Shown: positions 6,235 to 10,602 of the stretch, piece by piece
Layout of the letters: each line of letters begins with the position of its first letter
How positions within the stretch are numbered: position 1 is the first letter of the stretch
Notes under the pieces: model-generated
The model's input: the letters and a program-made list of their open reading frames with translations, nothing else
What the model was told of the DNA's origin: nothing
Databases searched by the model: none
Made by a program: the position numbers and the translations under genes
Virus record (IMG/VR): IMGVR_UViG_3300021482_000007
Span: 1-23,608 of that record
Source: a virus
Length of the DNA stretch: 23,608 nucleotides
Direction: 5' to 3' (one strand)

Positions 6235-6846
6235 TTAGTCCTCGTTGTCCCATTTTTCAAAAAAGCTTAACTTTGGGTAAGACATCATTAATAATGTCAC
6301 CTTATTGTCACTTGAAACTATGTCCTCAAATTCAAATATGAGGACAATATTTTTCCCTTTATCTGGTTTTTGTATTGACATTGACACCTTACCGCTTATC
6401 ACTATTTCAAGCAATGGTAGTAATATTTTTTGAATTCGTTCAATTGAAGGGATGTAATTGTATAGATGGAATATAAGAGAAGTAAGGTAGGATAGTTTCA
6501 AGTCTTTTGTGTCTAAATCATTAAAAATTGCCTTGTTAATCTCTGTTTCTCTTTCTTTATTTTCTAATATTTCTGAAAAGTCTATATCTCTATTTGAATT
6601 GGCTTCAATGTATATATTGAATTCTTTCATTAATGGTAAACTTTCGCTACAAATTTTCTCATTTCCTATATCCTCAATTGGTAAGTATAAGGCAATATAT
6701 TGGTTCCCTACCAACAATTTTTCTCCTTGTGCTTGAATGTAAAAACTATCCTCTTTTTTTCCTATCTTGTGCAAGTATTTAATAATCTTTTCAATATCTT
6801 TGTAGCCTTTCATTGAATACAGTTTCTTTAATGTTACTTCTTTCAT
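6235..6846 (-). CDS. Protein of unknown function
   Basis: A 203-residue protein with an alternating strand and helix outline: SFYIQAQGEKLLVGNQYIALYLPIED near residues 35-65, a helical middle, and a strand-rich end (KVSMSIQKPDKGKNIVLIFEFEDIV, then KVTLLMMSYPKLSF). I recognise no family. The frame is open upstream to 6879, but the ATG at 6846 is chosen because it follows AAAGGGGGATAAT, the G-run ribosome site of this block, while the upstream ATG has none. Upstream are a TGTCAATAAC motif (6873-6878) and a 12-bp hairpin with one bulge. A smaller coding hairpin of 8 bp (TGTCCTCA/TGAGGACA) lies near 6320. Confidence 0.55.
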   Translation of the reverse strand: MKEVTLKKLYSMKGYKDIEKIIKYLHKIGKKEDSFYIQAQGEKLLVGNQYIALYLPIEDIGNEKICSESLPLMKEFNIYIEANSNRDIDFSEILENKERETEINKAIFNDLDTKDLKLSYLTSLIFHLYNYIPSIERIQKILLPLLEIVISGKVSMSIQKPDKGKNIVLIFEFEDIVSSDNKVTLLMMSYPKLSFFEKWDNED

Positions 6847-6899
6847 ATTATCCCCCTTTTTTCTTTTTGTTATTGACATTAAACCTTAATTTTTTTTGT

Positions 6900-6950
6900 C
6901 TGGAATAGGGAATAAATCCCTTATTCCAGGCCTTCAATCTCCTATTCCAG
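6900..6950 (-). repeat. Hairpin with a competing arm at the end of the 6942-7130 gene
   Basis: CTGGAATAGGGA (6900-6911) pairs with TCCCTTATTCCAG (6917-6929), with one bulged base. The gene's own last codons (CTG GAA TAG) supply CCTATTCCAG (6941-6950), which could pair with the same arm for 10 bp. This repeats the three-segment layout seen after ardA. Confidence 0.5.
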
Positions 6951-7130
6951 GGCTTCACTAGCCATAACATATAGGCCAGGTTTTACCCTTTTAACATACC
7001 ATAAAGAATAGGCTTGTCTTAGGTACTCTTTGGCTTCCTTCAATGTTTTGAATTTAAGGTCGTACCCGTCGCTTGGGTGTATTTTCCAAGTATTCGTTTT
7101 GACCTTGTAAATCTCTCTTGTTACTAGCAT
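6942..7130 (-). CDS. Small protein of unknown function
   Basis: The 62-residue protein reads IYKVKTNTWKIHPSDGYDLKFKTLKEAKEYLRQ, then WYVKRVKPGLYVMASEALE. The short strand-turn-helix outline with '(F/L)KTLKEAKEYL' is common among small phage proteins, and no function can be assigned. The ATG at 7130 follows AAGGGGGATAAT. It lies 22 nt beyond the upstream gene's stop. Confidence 0.5.
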   Translation of the reverse strand: MLVTREIYKVKTNTWKIHPSDGYDLKFKTLKEAKEYLRQAYSLWYVKRVKPGLYVMASEALE

Positions 7131-7152
7131 ATTATCCCCCTTATCTTACTTT

Positions 7153-7593
7153 TTATTTTTCTAATAATTTCGCCAAGTTATCTAATTCTGGACTATCGGT
7201 TTCAAGCCATTTAATCCTTTGTTCTATTTCTTTTTCCAGTTTGGTAGTCATAATATCTAGGAACATTATTTTTTTATCCTCTTCTATACTTTCAAATGCT
7301 TCTATGTCACCAGTTGGTAAAAATGGCCAAACAATCACATAACCACTGGAGATATCGTACTCATGAATTTTTAAACCCTTTTCAAAATGATATTTAGCTT
7401 CAAATTTGATGTTAAAGCCAAGGTTTTTTAATCCTTCAAGTAAGGTCAGCATATCCCTTACTTGCCTTATTTTTTCTAAATCTTCTTTTAACGAAGATTT
7501 GTTGAATCTGTGTCTTTTGGCTTCAATCAAAACTACCAAATAATTTTCCTTAAAGTACTTTTGTAGTTTCTCAATAAATTTTTCTCTTTTCAT
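7153..7593 (-). CDS. Protein of unknown function with helical ends
   Basis: The 146-residue protein is charged, with an N-terminal helix (KREKFIEKLQKYFKENYLVVLIEAKRHRF), a central strand-rich HEYDISSGYVIVWPFLPTG, and a C-terminal helix (TKLEKEIEQRIKWLE). No family is recognised. The ribosome site GGGAG precedes the ATG by 8 nt (GGGAGAAAGAAAAATG), different from the G-run used by genes to its left and like that of the 8435-9034 gene. Its upstream region carries the GGTCAATAAA motif (7635-7640) and the 26-bp tandem repeats. Confidence 0.55.
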   Translation of the reverse strand: MKREKFIEKLQKYFKENYLVVLIEAKRHRFNKSSLKEDLEKIRQVRDMLTLLEGLKNLGFNIKFEAKYHFEKGLKIHEYDISSGYVIVWPFLPTGDIEAFESIEEDKKIMFLDIMTTKLEKEIEQRIKWLETDSPELDNLAKLLEK

Positions 7594-7650
7594 TTTTCTT
7601 TCTCCCTTTTAAGTTATTGGTTTTATTAACTTTATTGACCTAACCAATTA

Positions 7651-7748
7651 ACCTGGTAAGGTGAAGGGATAAACTGACCTGGTAAGGTGAAGGGATAAAC
7701 TGACCTGGTAAGGTGAAGGGATAAACTGACCTGGTAAGGTGAAGGGAT
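7651..7748 (-). repeat. 26-bp tandem repeat, about 3.8 copies
   Basis: A 26-bp unit beginning ACCTGGTAAGGTGAAGGGAT starts at 7651, 7677, 7703 and 7729, the last copy being cut after 20 bp. Copies are identical. The GGTGAAGGGAT part of each unit matches the arm of the hairpin that follows directly (7738-7768), so in the leftward RNA one hairpin arm has four possible partners. Confidence 0.9.
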
Positions 7749-7768
7749 TGTTAAACAATCCCTTCACC
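7738..7768 (-). repeat. Intergenic hairpin, 14- to 15-bp stem next to the tandem repeats
   Basis: GGTGAAGGGATTGT and ACAATCCCTTCACC form a perfect stem just after the stop of the 7776-8408 gene. On the rightward strand it is followed by AGTTTTTTT, which makes it terminator-like for rightward (antisense) RNA; in the leftward RNA no U tract follows. Confidence 0.7.
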
Positions 7769-7775
7769 AGTTTTT

Positions 7776-8408
7776 TTAGACGGTGATTGTTTTATTTTCT
7801 AGCAATGTTTTTTTGCCATGCCTTACGTAAGACATAGCAAACTTTTGGGAAAAAGGTAAAACTACAAAGATACCTTTTTCCCAATGAGTCCCACCATTGC
7901 TGGTGTTTTTCCAGCAATGGTGGAATATAGTATGGTCAAAACTGTCAACTGACAGTTTTGACCAGCTCCCTACCATTGTTTCTTTCTCTTTATATAATCC
8001 GATAAATACCTTTGCTTGTTTCTCCTCTTTTAATGGAATCCTTTGTTTTTCAATTACTATTTGATTGACACAGTCAATCAAATAGTAATCCCTAGACAAT
8101 ATTTTTGGTGGACGGACACACAAGCTGTTTTGGAAGGTTATAAGTAAGGGATAGTCTAAACTATCAAGGGATATATCCCTTGATAGTTTAATTTGCGGAT
8201 TGTTCTTGTGACTATAAGCACACTCCACGTCAAAATAAATCCAGTTATCCGTTTCCTTGAGTTTCCTTAAGGAAACGGATAACTTTAATTCAACAATGTT
8301 AAAAAATCTTTTCCTGTATCCCTTGAAACCAATAAGTTTTTTGGCTTCAAGAGGATGTTCTCTTAAAAATTTCCTTGCTTCACTGAAAGAATTAAATTTG
8401 TTTTGCAT
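7776..8408 (-). CDS. Protein of unknown function encoded by a hairpin-dense gene
   Basis: The 210-residue protein starts with a basic helix (SFSEARKFLREHPLEAKKLIGFKGYRKRFF), followed by a strand-rich part with YFDVECAYSHKNNP and YYLIDCVNQIVIE, and a C-terminal half with His and Trp (FDHTIFHHCWKNTSNGGTHWEKG). I recognise no family. Its main feature is at the nucleic-acid level: at least six long perfect inverted repeats (13 to 17 bp) lie wholly within the frame, so both arms of each stem encode protein. The ATG at 8408 follows AAGGGGGGTTTATT. The TGTCAATAAA motif (8438-8443) overlaps the stop of the gene upstream. Confidence 0.6.
   Translation of the reverse strand: MQNKFNSFSEARKFLREHPLEAKKLIGFKGYRKRFFNIVELKLSVSLRKLKETDNWIYFDVECAYSHKNNPQIKLSRDISLDSLDYPLLITFQNSLCVRPPKILSRDYYLIDCVNQIVIEKQRIPLKEEKQAKVFIGLYKEKETMVGSWSKLSVDSFDHTIFHHCWKNTSNGGTHWEKGIFVVLPFSQKFAMSYVRHGKKTLLENKTITV
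7813..7840 (-). repeat. Imperfect palindrome in coding sequence
   Basis: A 28-nt palindrome centred on ACGT, with 14-nt arms and two mismatches, near the 3' end of the 7776-8408 gene. It looks like a less perfect member of the hairpin series. Confidence 0.45.
7845..7884 (-). repeat. Coding hairpin, perfect 14-bp stem
   Basis: TTGGGAAAAAGGTA and TACCTTTTTCCCAA, loop 12 nt. The arms encode WEKGI and LPFSQ of the same protein. Confidence 0.8.
7891..7923 (-). repeat. Coding hairpin, perfect 13-bp stem
   Basis: CCACCATTGCTGG and CCAGCAATGGTGG, loop 7 nt, starting 6 nt from the previous hairpin. The arms encode HHCW and SNGG. Confidence 0.8.
7933..7964 (-). repeat. Coding hairpin, perfect 15-bp stem
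   Basis: TGGTCAAAACTGTCA and TGACAGTTTTGACCA are separated by only 2 nt. The arms encode WSKLS and DSFDH. Confidence 0.85.
8053..8089 (-). repeat. Coding hairpin, perfect 17-bp stem
   Basis: ATTACTATTTGATTGAC and GTCAATCAAATAGTAAT with a 3-nt loop. The arms encode YYLID and NQIVI. Confidence 0.85.
8157..8190 (-). repeat. Perfect 34-nt palindrome in coding sequence
   Basis: Two 17-nt arms, TAAACTATCAAGGGATA and its reverse complement, meet with no loop, encoding KLSRDISLDSLD. A gapless palindrome can extrude as a DNA cruciform as well as fold in RNA. Confidence 0.85.
8243..8284 (-). repeat. Coding hairpin, perfect 16-bp stem
   Basis: AGTTATCCGTTTCCTT and AAGGAAACGGATAACT with a 10-nt loop, encoding KLSVSLRKLKETDN. 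Confidence 0.85.
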
Positions 8409-8434
8409 AATAAACCCCCCTTAAGTTATTGATT

Positions 8435-9034
8435 TTATTGACAAATTTCCTTTTGTCCATACATTGTGTTATTGTCCAATGTATGGACAAATTTTATCTC
8501 ATACCTTTTCAAATAATCTTTAATTTTCCTTTTCAAGGATTTGTACAAGTAAGCGTCAGGGTACTCTATCCCGTCCAGGGATAGCGTATAAGCAAAATTC
8601 AAGAGATAATCTTTCAAATGTTCCCTTTCTATCCCGCTTAAGAGATAGGGAACATTTGAAATGATTTTATTTACATAACCATAAACCGATATGGGATTGT
8701 CCAAATAATCCCATATCGGTTTAAATTTTTTATTCTTTTTTGTCTTGACAGTTTCAGAGTAGTCTGGATTGTCCATGTACTTTTGGAACAGTCTATGTGC
8801 TGTTCCATGTGGACAATCCAATATTTCGCCTATCTGACGATAGGTGAAATTAAAGGATTTTCTCAAGACATATACATGCCTTGAGAAAATTCTTCTTTCG
8901 TCAAAATTCATTTCATAAATTTTAGTGATAGTCTTAATCCTTAGTTCGGGATTAAGACTATCACTAAAATTTTTCTCCAGGTTTTTTAACCTGGAGAAAA
9001 GATATTTTTTTGTATAGCAATTAAGATTTAACAT
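8435..9034 (-). CDS. HTH DNA-binding protein encoded by a hairpin-dense gene
   Basis: The 199-residue basic protein carries a helix-turn-helix at about residues 62-86 (FNFTYRQIGEILDCPHGTAHRLFQK), which matches the 'LS(Y/F)REIAEIL.CP.GTVKSRL' pattern of sigma-70 region 4 and similar domains. The rest is helical with no other clear domain; a sigma core (region 2) is not visible. It is the first full-size gene of the leftward early block, so a regulator of transcription or replication is plausible. Its coding sequence contains at least eight inverted repeats, up to a perfect 24-bp stem. The ATG at 9034 follows TTGGAGAAAGAAAG. Its 3' end includes a 15-bp hairpin and overlaps the next unit's TGTCAA motif. 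Confidence 0.65.
   Translation of the reverse strand: MLNLNCYTKKYLFSRLKNLEKNFSDSLNPELRIKTITKIYEMNFDERRIFSRHVYVLRKSFNFTYRQIGEILDCPHGTAHRLFQKYMDNPDYSETVKTKKNKKFKPIWDYLDNPISVYGYVNKIISNVPYLLSGIEREHLKDYLLNFAYTLSLDGIEYPDAYLYKSLKRKIKDYLKRYEIKFVHTLDNNTMYGQKEICQ
8452..8491 (-). repeat. Coding hairpin, perfect 15-bp stem
   Basis: TTTGTCCATACATTG and CAATGTATGGACAAA with a 10-nt loop, at the 3' end of the HTH gene, encoding part of FVHTLDNNTMYGQK. Confidence 0.8.
8562..8588 (-). repeat. Coding hairpin, 7-bp stem extended by 3 bp
   Basis: CTATCCC and GGGATAG surround a 5-nt loop; after one mismatch, TAC and GTA extend the stem. A weaker member of the series. Confidence 0.5.
8612..8661 (-). repeat. Coding hairpin, perfect 15-bp stem
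   Basis: TTTCAAATGTTCCCT and AGGGAACATTTGAAA with a 20-nt loop. Confidence 0.8.
8682..8723 (-). repeat. Coding hairpin, perfect 17-bp stem
   Basis: TAAACCGATATGGGATT and AATCCCATATCGGTTTA with an 8-nt loop, encoding KPIWDYLDNPISVYG. Confidence 0.85.
8765..8820 (-). repeat. Two-tier coding hairpin (11 bp plus 8 bp)
   Basis: The outer arms TGGATTGTCCA and TGGACAATCCA and the inner arms TGGAACAG and CTGTTCCA are perfect, separated by an asymmetric internal loop of 8 and 2 nt. It covers the end of the HTH coding region. Confidence 0.75.
8823..8850 (-). repeat. Coding hairpin, 12-bp stem with one G.T pair
   Basis: ATTTCGCCTATC and GATAGGTGAAAT with a 4-nt loop, inside the HTH-coding sequence. 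The single mispair is a wobble, which keeps an RNA or DNA stem intact. Confidence 0.7.
8853..8894 (-). repeat. Coding hairpin, 15-bp stem with one G.T pair
   Basis: The arms read AAGGATTTTCTCAAG and CTTGAGAAAATTCTT; after one mismatch, an inner CAT/ATG extends the stem. It lies 3 nt from the previous hairpin. Confidence 0.75.
8917..8972 (-). repeat. Longest coding hairpin, perfect 24-bp stem
   Basis: The arms at 8917-8940 and 8949-8972 are exact reverse complements over 24 bp with an 8-nt loop. They encode NFSDSLNP and RIKTITKIY. It is the longest stem I found in the window and abuts the next hairpin. Confidence 0.9.
8971..9000 (-). repeat. Coding hairpin, perfect 13-bp stem
   Basis: TTTTCTCCAGGTT and AACCTGGAGAAAA with a TTTT loop; it overlaps the 24-bp hairpin by 2 nt and encodes LFSRLKNLEKN. 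Confidence 0.85.
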
Positions 9035-9066
9035 CTTTCTTTCTCCAAATTTTTAAAGGTTAAACG

Positions 9067-9114
9067 AAAAAAAAAGGCAATACAATTTTAAGATAAACTT
9101 AAAATTGTATTGCC
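9067..9114 (-). terminator. Intrinsic terminator or attenuator before the early block
   Basis: In the leftward RNA a perfect 17-bp stem (9114-9098 with 9092-9076, 5-nt loop) is followed directly by nine U residues (9075-9067). This is the only hairpin of the early block with a good U tract in the reading direction. It sits between the control region and the HTH gene, so it would stop early transcription unless overridden. Its first arm is also the last codons of the small ORF at 9099-9194. Confidence 0.8.
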
Positions 9115-9194
9115 CACAGATAACCAACATAGCAACTAGCGATTATACTAGTTGCTACAAATACAAAATTTTTAACATAGTTTAAAATTTTCAT
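9099..9194 (-). CDS. Putative 31-residue leader peptide, hydrophobic
   Basis: An ATG at 9194, 8 nt after AGAGG, opens a 31-codon frame reading MKILNYVKNFVFVATSII then ASCYVGYLWAIQF, with the stop at 9099-9101. The peptide looks like one transmembrane segment. Its stop and last five codons lie inside the first arm of the intrinsic terminator, and codons in its middle form a separate 10-bp hairpin. A translating ribosome reaching the stop would cover the terminator arm, which is the layout of a translation-controlled attenuator. An ATG at 9201 lacks ribosome-site spacing and gives only nine codons. It could instead be a small membrane protein. Coding is inferred from the start site and position, as the frame is too short for codon statistics. 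Confidence 0.5.
   Translation of the reverse strand: MKILNYVKNFVFVATSIIASCYVGYLWAIQF
9130..9157 (-). repeat. Hairpin inside the leader peptide frame, 10-bp stem
   Basis: TAGCAACTAG and CTAGTTGCTA with an 8-nt loop, 15 nt before the terminator stem. It could act as a pause or anti-pause stem. Confidence 0.65.
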
Positions 9195-9249
9195 TTTCCA
9201 TACCTCTTTTTTTTCTTTTTTCCTTGACATTACCAACAATCACTTATCT

Positions 9250-9268
9250 ATATGCTATACCCATGCCA
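9250..9268 (-). promoter_or_regulatory. Sigma-54-like -24/-12 element, proximal and degenerate
   Basis: Leftward it reads TTGGCATGGGTATAGCATAT. The invariant GG and GC dinucleotides are 10 nt apart, as in RpoN promoters, although the -12 part is TAGCAT instead of TTGCAT. A start about 12 nt downstream would fall near 9242, roughly 50 nt before the leader peptide ATG. Confidence 0.45.
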
Positions 9269-9269
9269 A

Positions 9270-9545
9270 ATGTATGATATACACATAATTTATATAAAAT
9301 TTTTATAAATATGTGGAATCACTGGAAAAAATTTAAAATTGTCAAAATATAGACACCAATTTTTTTGATTTTACATTGACATTTATTTTTATATTGACAA
9401 AATTTGAAATAGCGATTTTACAAAATTTCATAAATGTATAAATTTTTTGAAAAATATTGTTGACAAAAATTGTCAAAAAATTACAAAAATTGTCAGCGTA
9501 ATTACAAAAAAATTGTCAATATAAAATAGTCAAAAAAGCGACATT
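9270..9545. other. AT-rich non-coding region with TTGACA/TGTCAA cluster
   Basis: This stretch has no plausible gene. TTGACA or its complement occurs at 9340-9345, 9376-9381, 9394-9399, 9460-9465, 9471-9476 and 9514-9519, two of them as an inverted pair with 5 nt between. The word ATTACAAAAATTGTCA is repeated, with small changes, around 9458-9520. Such an AT-rich stretch with repeated sites could be a replication origin with iterons, or an operator cluster; the sequence does not decide. Confidence 0.5.
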
Positions 9546-9645
9546 ATATTCAAAAACCATGCCAAAATTATATATGCAATGTGTGTGCCATGTGTATGAT
9601 ATATGCAAGAGATGTGCCAATGGTGCATATGCAAGGGGTGTGCCA
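9546..9645 (-). promoter_or_regulatory. Array of four tandem sigma-54-like -24/-12 elements
   Basis: Four 19-bp direct repeats start at 9546, 9572, 9601 and 9627 (spacings 26, 29 and 26). In the leftward direction the last three read TGGCAC-N5-TTGCATAT, a full match to the RpoN consensus TGGCAC-N5-TTGC with GG and GC 10 nt apart; the one at 9546 has TTGAAT in the -12 place. All point toward the early block. Matching iterons for a replication initiator would look similar, so the sites could have either role. Confidence 0.6.
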
Positions 9646-9672
9646 AGACGGGGGCGGGTGGCGCACTAGGCC

Positions 9673-9785
9673 TCTCTCACATATATAGTAAAATTTTACT
9701 ATAAAGATTCTTATTAAATTTTTACCGTAAGAGTTTTTATAAGAGTTTTAGTAAGAATCCTTCTCTCACATATATAGTAAAATTT
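9673..9785. promoter_or_regulatory. Repeats upstream of the sigma-54-like array
   Basis: A 24-bp block beginning TCTCTCACATATATAG occurs at 9673-9696 and again, identically, at 9762-9785. The first copy runs into a perfect 20-nt palindrome (9684-9703), and between the copies GATTCTTA and TAAGAATC form an inverted repeat (about 9706-9758). They lie some 30 to 140 bp upstream of the sigma-54-like sites, the distance at which enhancer-binding activators bind. The repeats are seen directly; an activator role is inferred. Confidence 0.5.
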
Positions 9786-10070
9786 CATAATGGAAGCTTT
9801 GTAGAGACCCACTTCTATACGCATTAAGTCCGATGGAGCATTCTCCCCTCCAGATGTATGAGGAGTGTGTTAGAATAATTCCGTGTAATCCTGTGTAATC
9901 CTGAATTTTCGGGAATTTTGTATTTTAAATGATTTCAGTGGGTTAAATGGTAGAATGGGTGTTCTTACAGCGAGGATATGGAGTGAAGTTGGTGTTGTAA
10001 TGTGTTGAAATTATTGTTTAAAAAATGAAATTTTGAGGAATTTGAAGGAATATTGAGATTTGTGGAGATT
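9786..10070. other. Non-coding stretch with little structure
   Basis: I see no gene here. A 10-bp tandem repeat GTGTAATCCT occupies 9883-9902. The rightward strand is G- and T-rich. No promoter or tRNA could be supported. Confidence 0.4.
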
Positions 10071-10092
10071 GAGGGAGGATTGTTCCTCCCTC
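10071..10092 (-). terminator. Hairpin after the leftward lysis genes
   Basis: GAGGGAGGA and TCCTCCCTC form a 9-bp stem with a 4-nt loop, 12 nt beyond the stop of the nuclease gene. No U tract follows (CAAUCUCC), so it is only a candidate end for the leftward late transcript. Confidence 0.45.
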
Positions 10093-10103
10093 CAGAGGTT
10101 GGT

Positions 10104-10562
10104 TTATTTGTGTGTGCAGTTTAGGTTGACTATGTTTTCGTGGTAATTTTTCATTATATTGTTGACGTTTAACCACTTGTTTTTTGTTGGGAGGAGTATT
10201 GTTCCCGTCAGTCTTCCATAAAAACCATATCTCCTATCGTGTAGCTGGAGGAGAACTGGGGTGGGAGGATGGAGTAAGGTTTCTAAGTATTCCTTCTCCC
10301 CAGCTCCCATTAAAATGATTTTGTCTATGGATACTCCACATGAGAATGCCTGCCTCTTTCCCTTCCTCCCAGACCTAACCTCAAACGTGTCTATGCCAAA
10401 TAACCTGACTACACGATTACCTCTGAATGTGCAATTACACTCAACAGTATCACCATCTATTACCCTGACTAAAATACAATAATCATAAGAAGGTAAAAAC
10501 GACGAAGAAAACCCAGAGAAAATAAAAATTGATGAGATTAATAATAAAAGGTATTTTTTCAT
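10104..10562 (-). CDS. Secreted SNase-like (thermonuclease) nuclease
   Basis: A 152-residue protein with a signal peptide (MKKYLLLLISSIFIFSGFSS) and an SNase-like barrel: VRVIDGDTVEC (about 32-42), VVRLFGIDTFE (51-61) and YGFYGRLTG (112-120). Arg53, Glu61 and Arg117 sit where staphylococcal nuclease has its catalytic Arg35, Glu43 and Arg87, so activity is likely. Cysteines at about 29, 42, 44, 75 and 149 could form disulphides outside the cytoplasm. It is the last gene of the leftward run that contains the 3D-domain protein, so a role in host DNA clearance at lysis or in virion-associated nuclease action is possible. The ATG at 10562 follows AGGAGG by 11 nt. Confidence 0.8.
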   Translation of the reverse strand: MKKYLLLLISSIFIFSGFSSSFLPSYDYCILVRVIDGDTVECNCTFRGNRVVRLFGIDTFEVRSGRKGKRQAFSCGVSIDKIILMGAGEKEYLETLLHPPTPVLLQLHDRRYGFYGRLTGTILLPTKNKWLNVNNIMKNYHENIVNLNCTHK

Positions 10563-10602
10563 TTTTGACTTGACCTCCTGTTTTTATAATTTTCCTTGAC
10601 AA

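Noticed and set aside
7651-7748. 26-bp repeats as a CRISPR array
   Set aside because: The copies are directly adjacent with no spacers, and no cas gene is present.
1858-8443. Rightward sigma-70 promoters at the many TTGACA sites of the early block
   Set aside because: No -10 element lies at the right distance on that strand, and no rightward gene follows. The motif is more consistent as leftward TGTCAA.
8435-9034. A complete sigma factor
   Set aside because: Only a region-4-like HTH is visible, and no region 2 could be found.
9646-9675. GC-rich patch in the control region as an RNA gene
   Set aside because: Too short, with no convincing fold.
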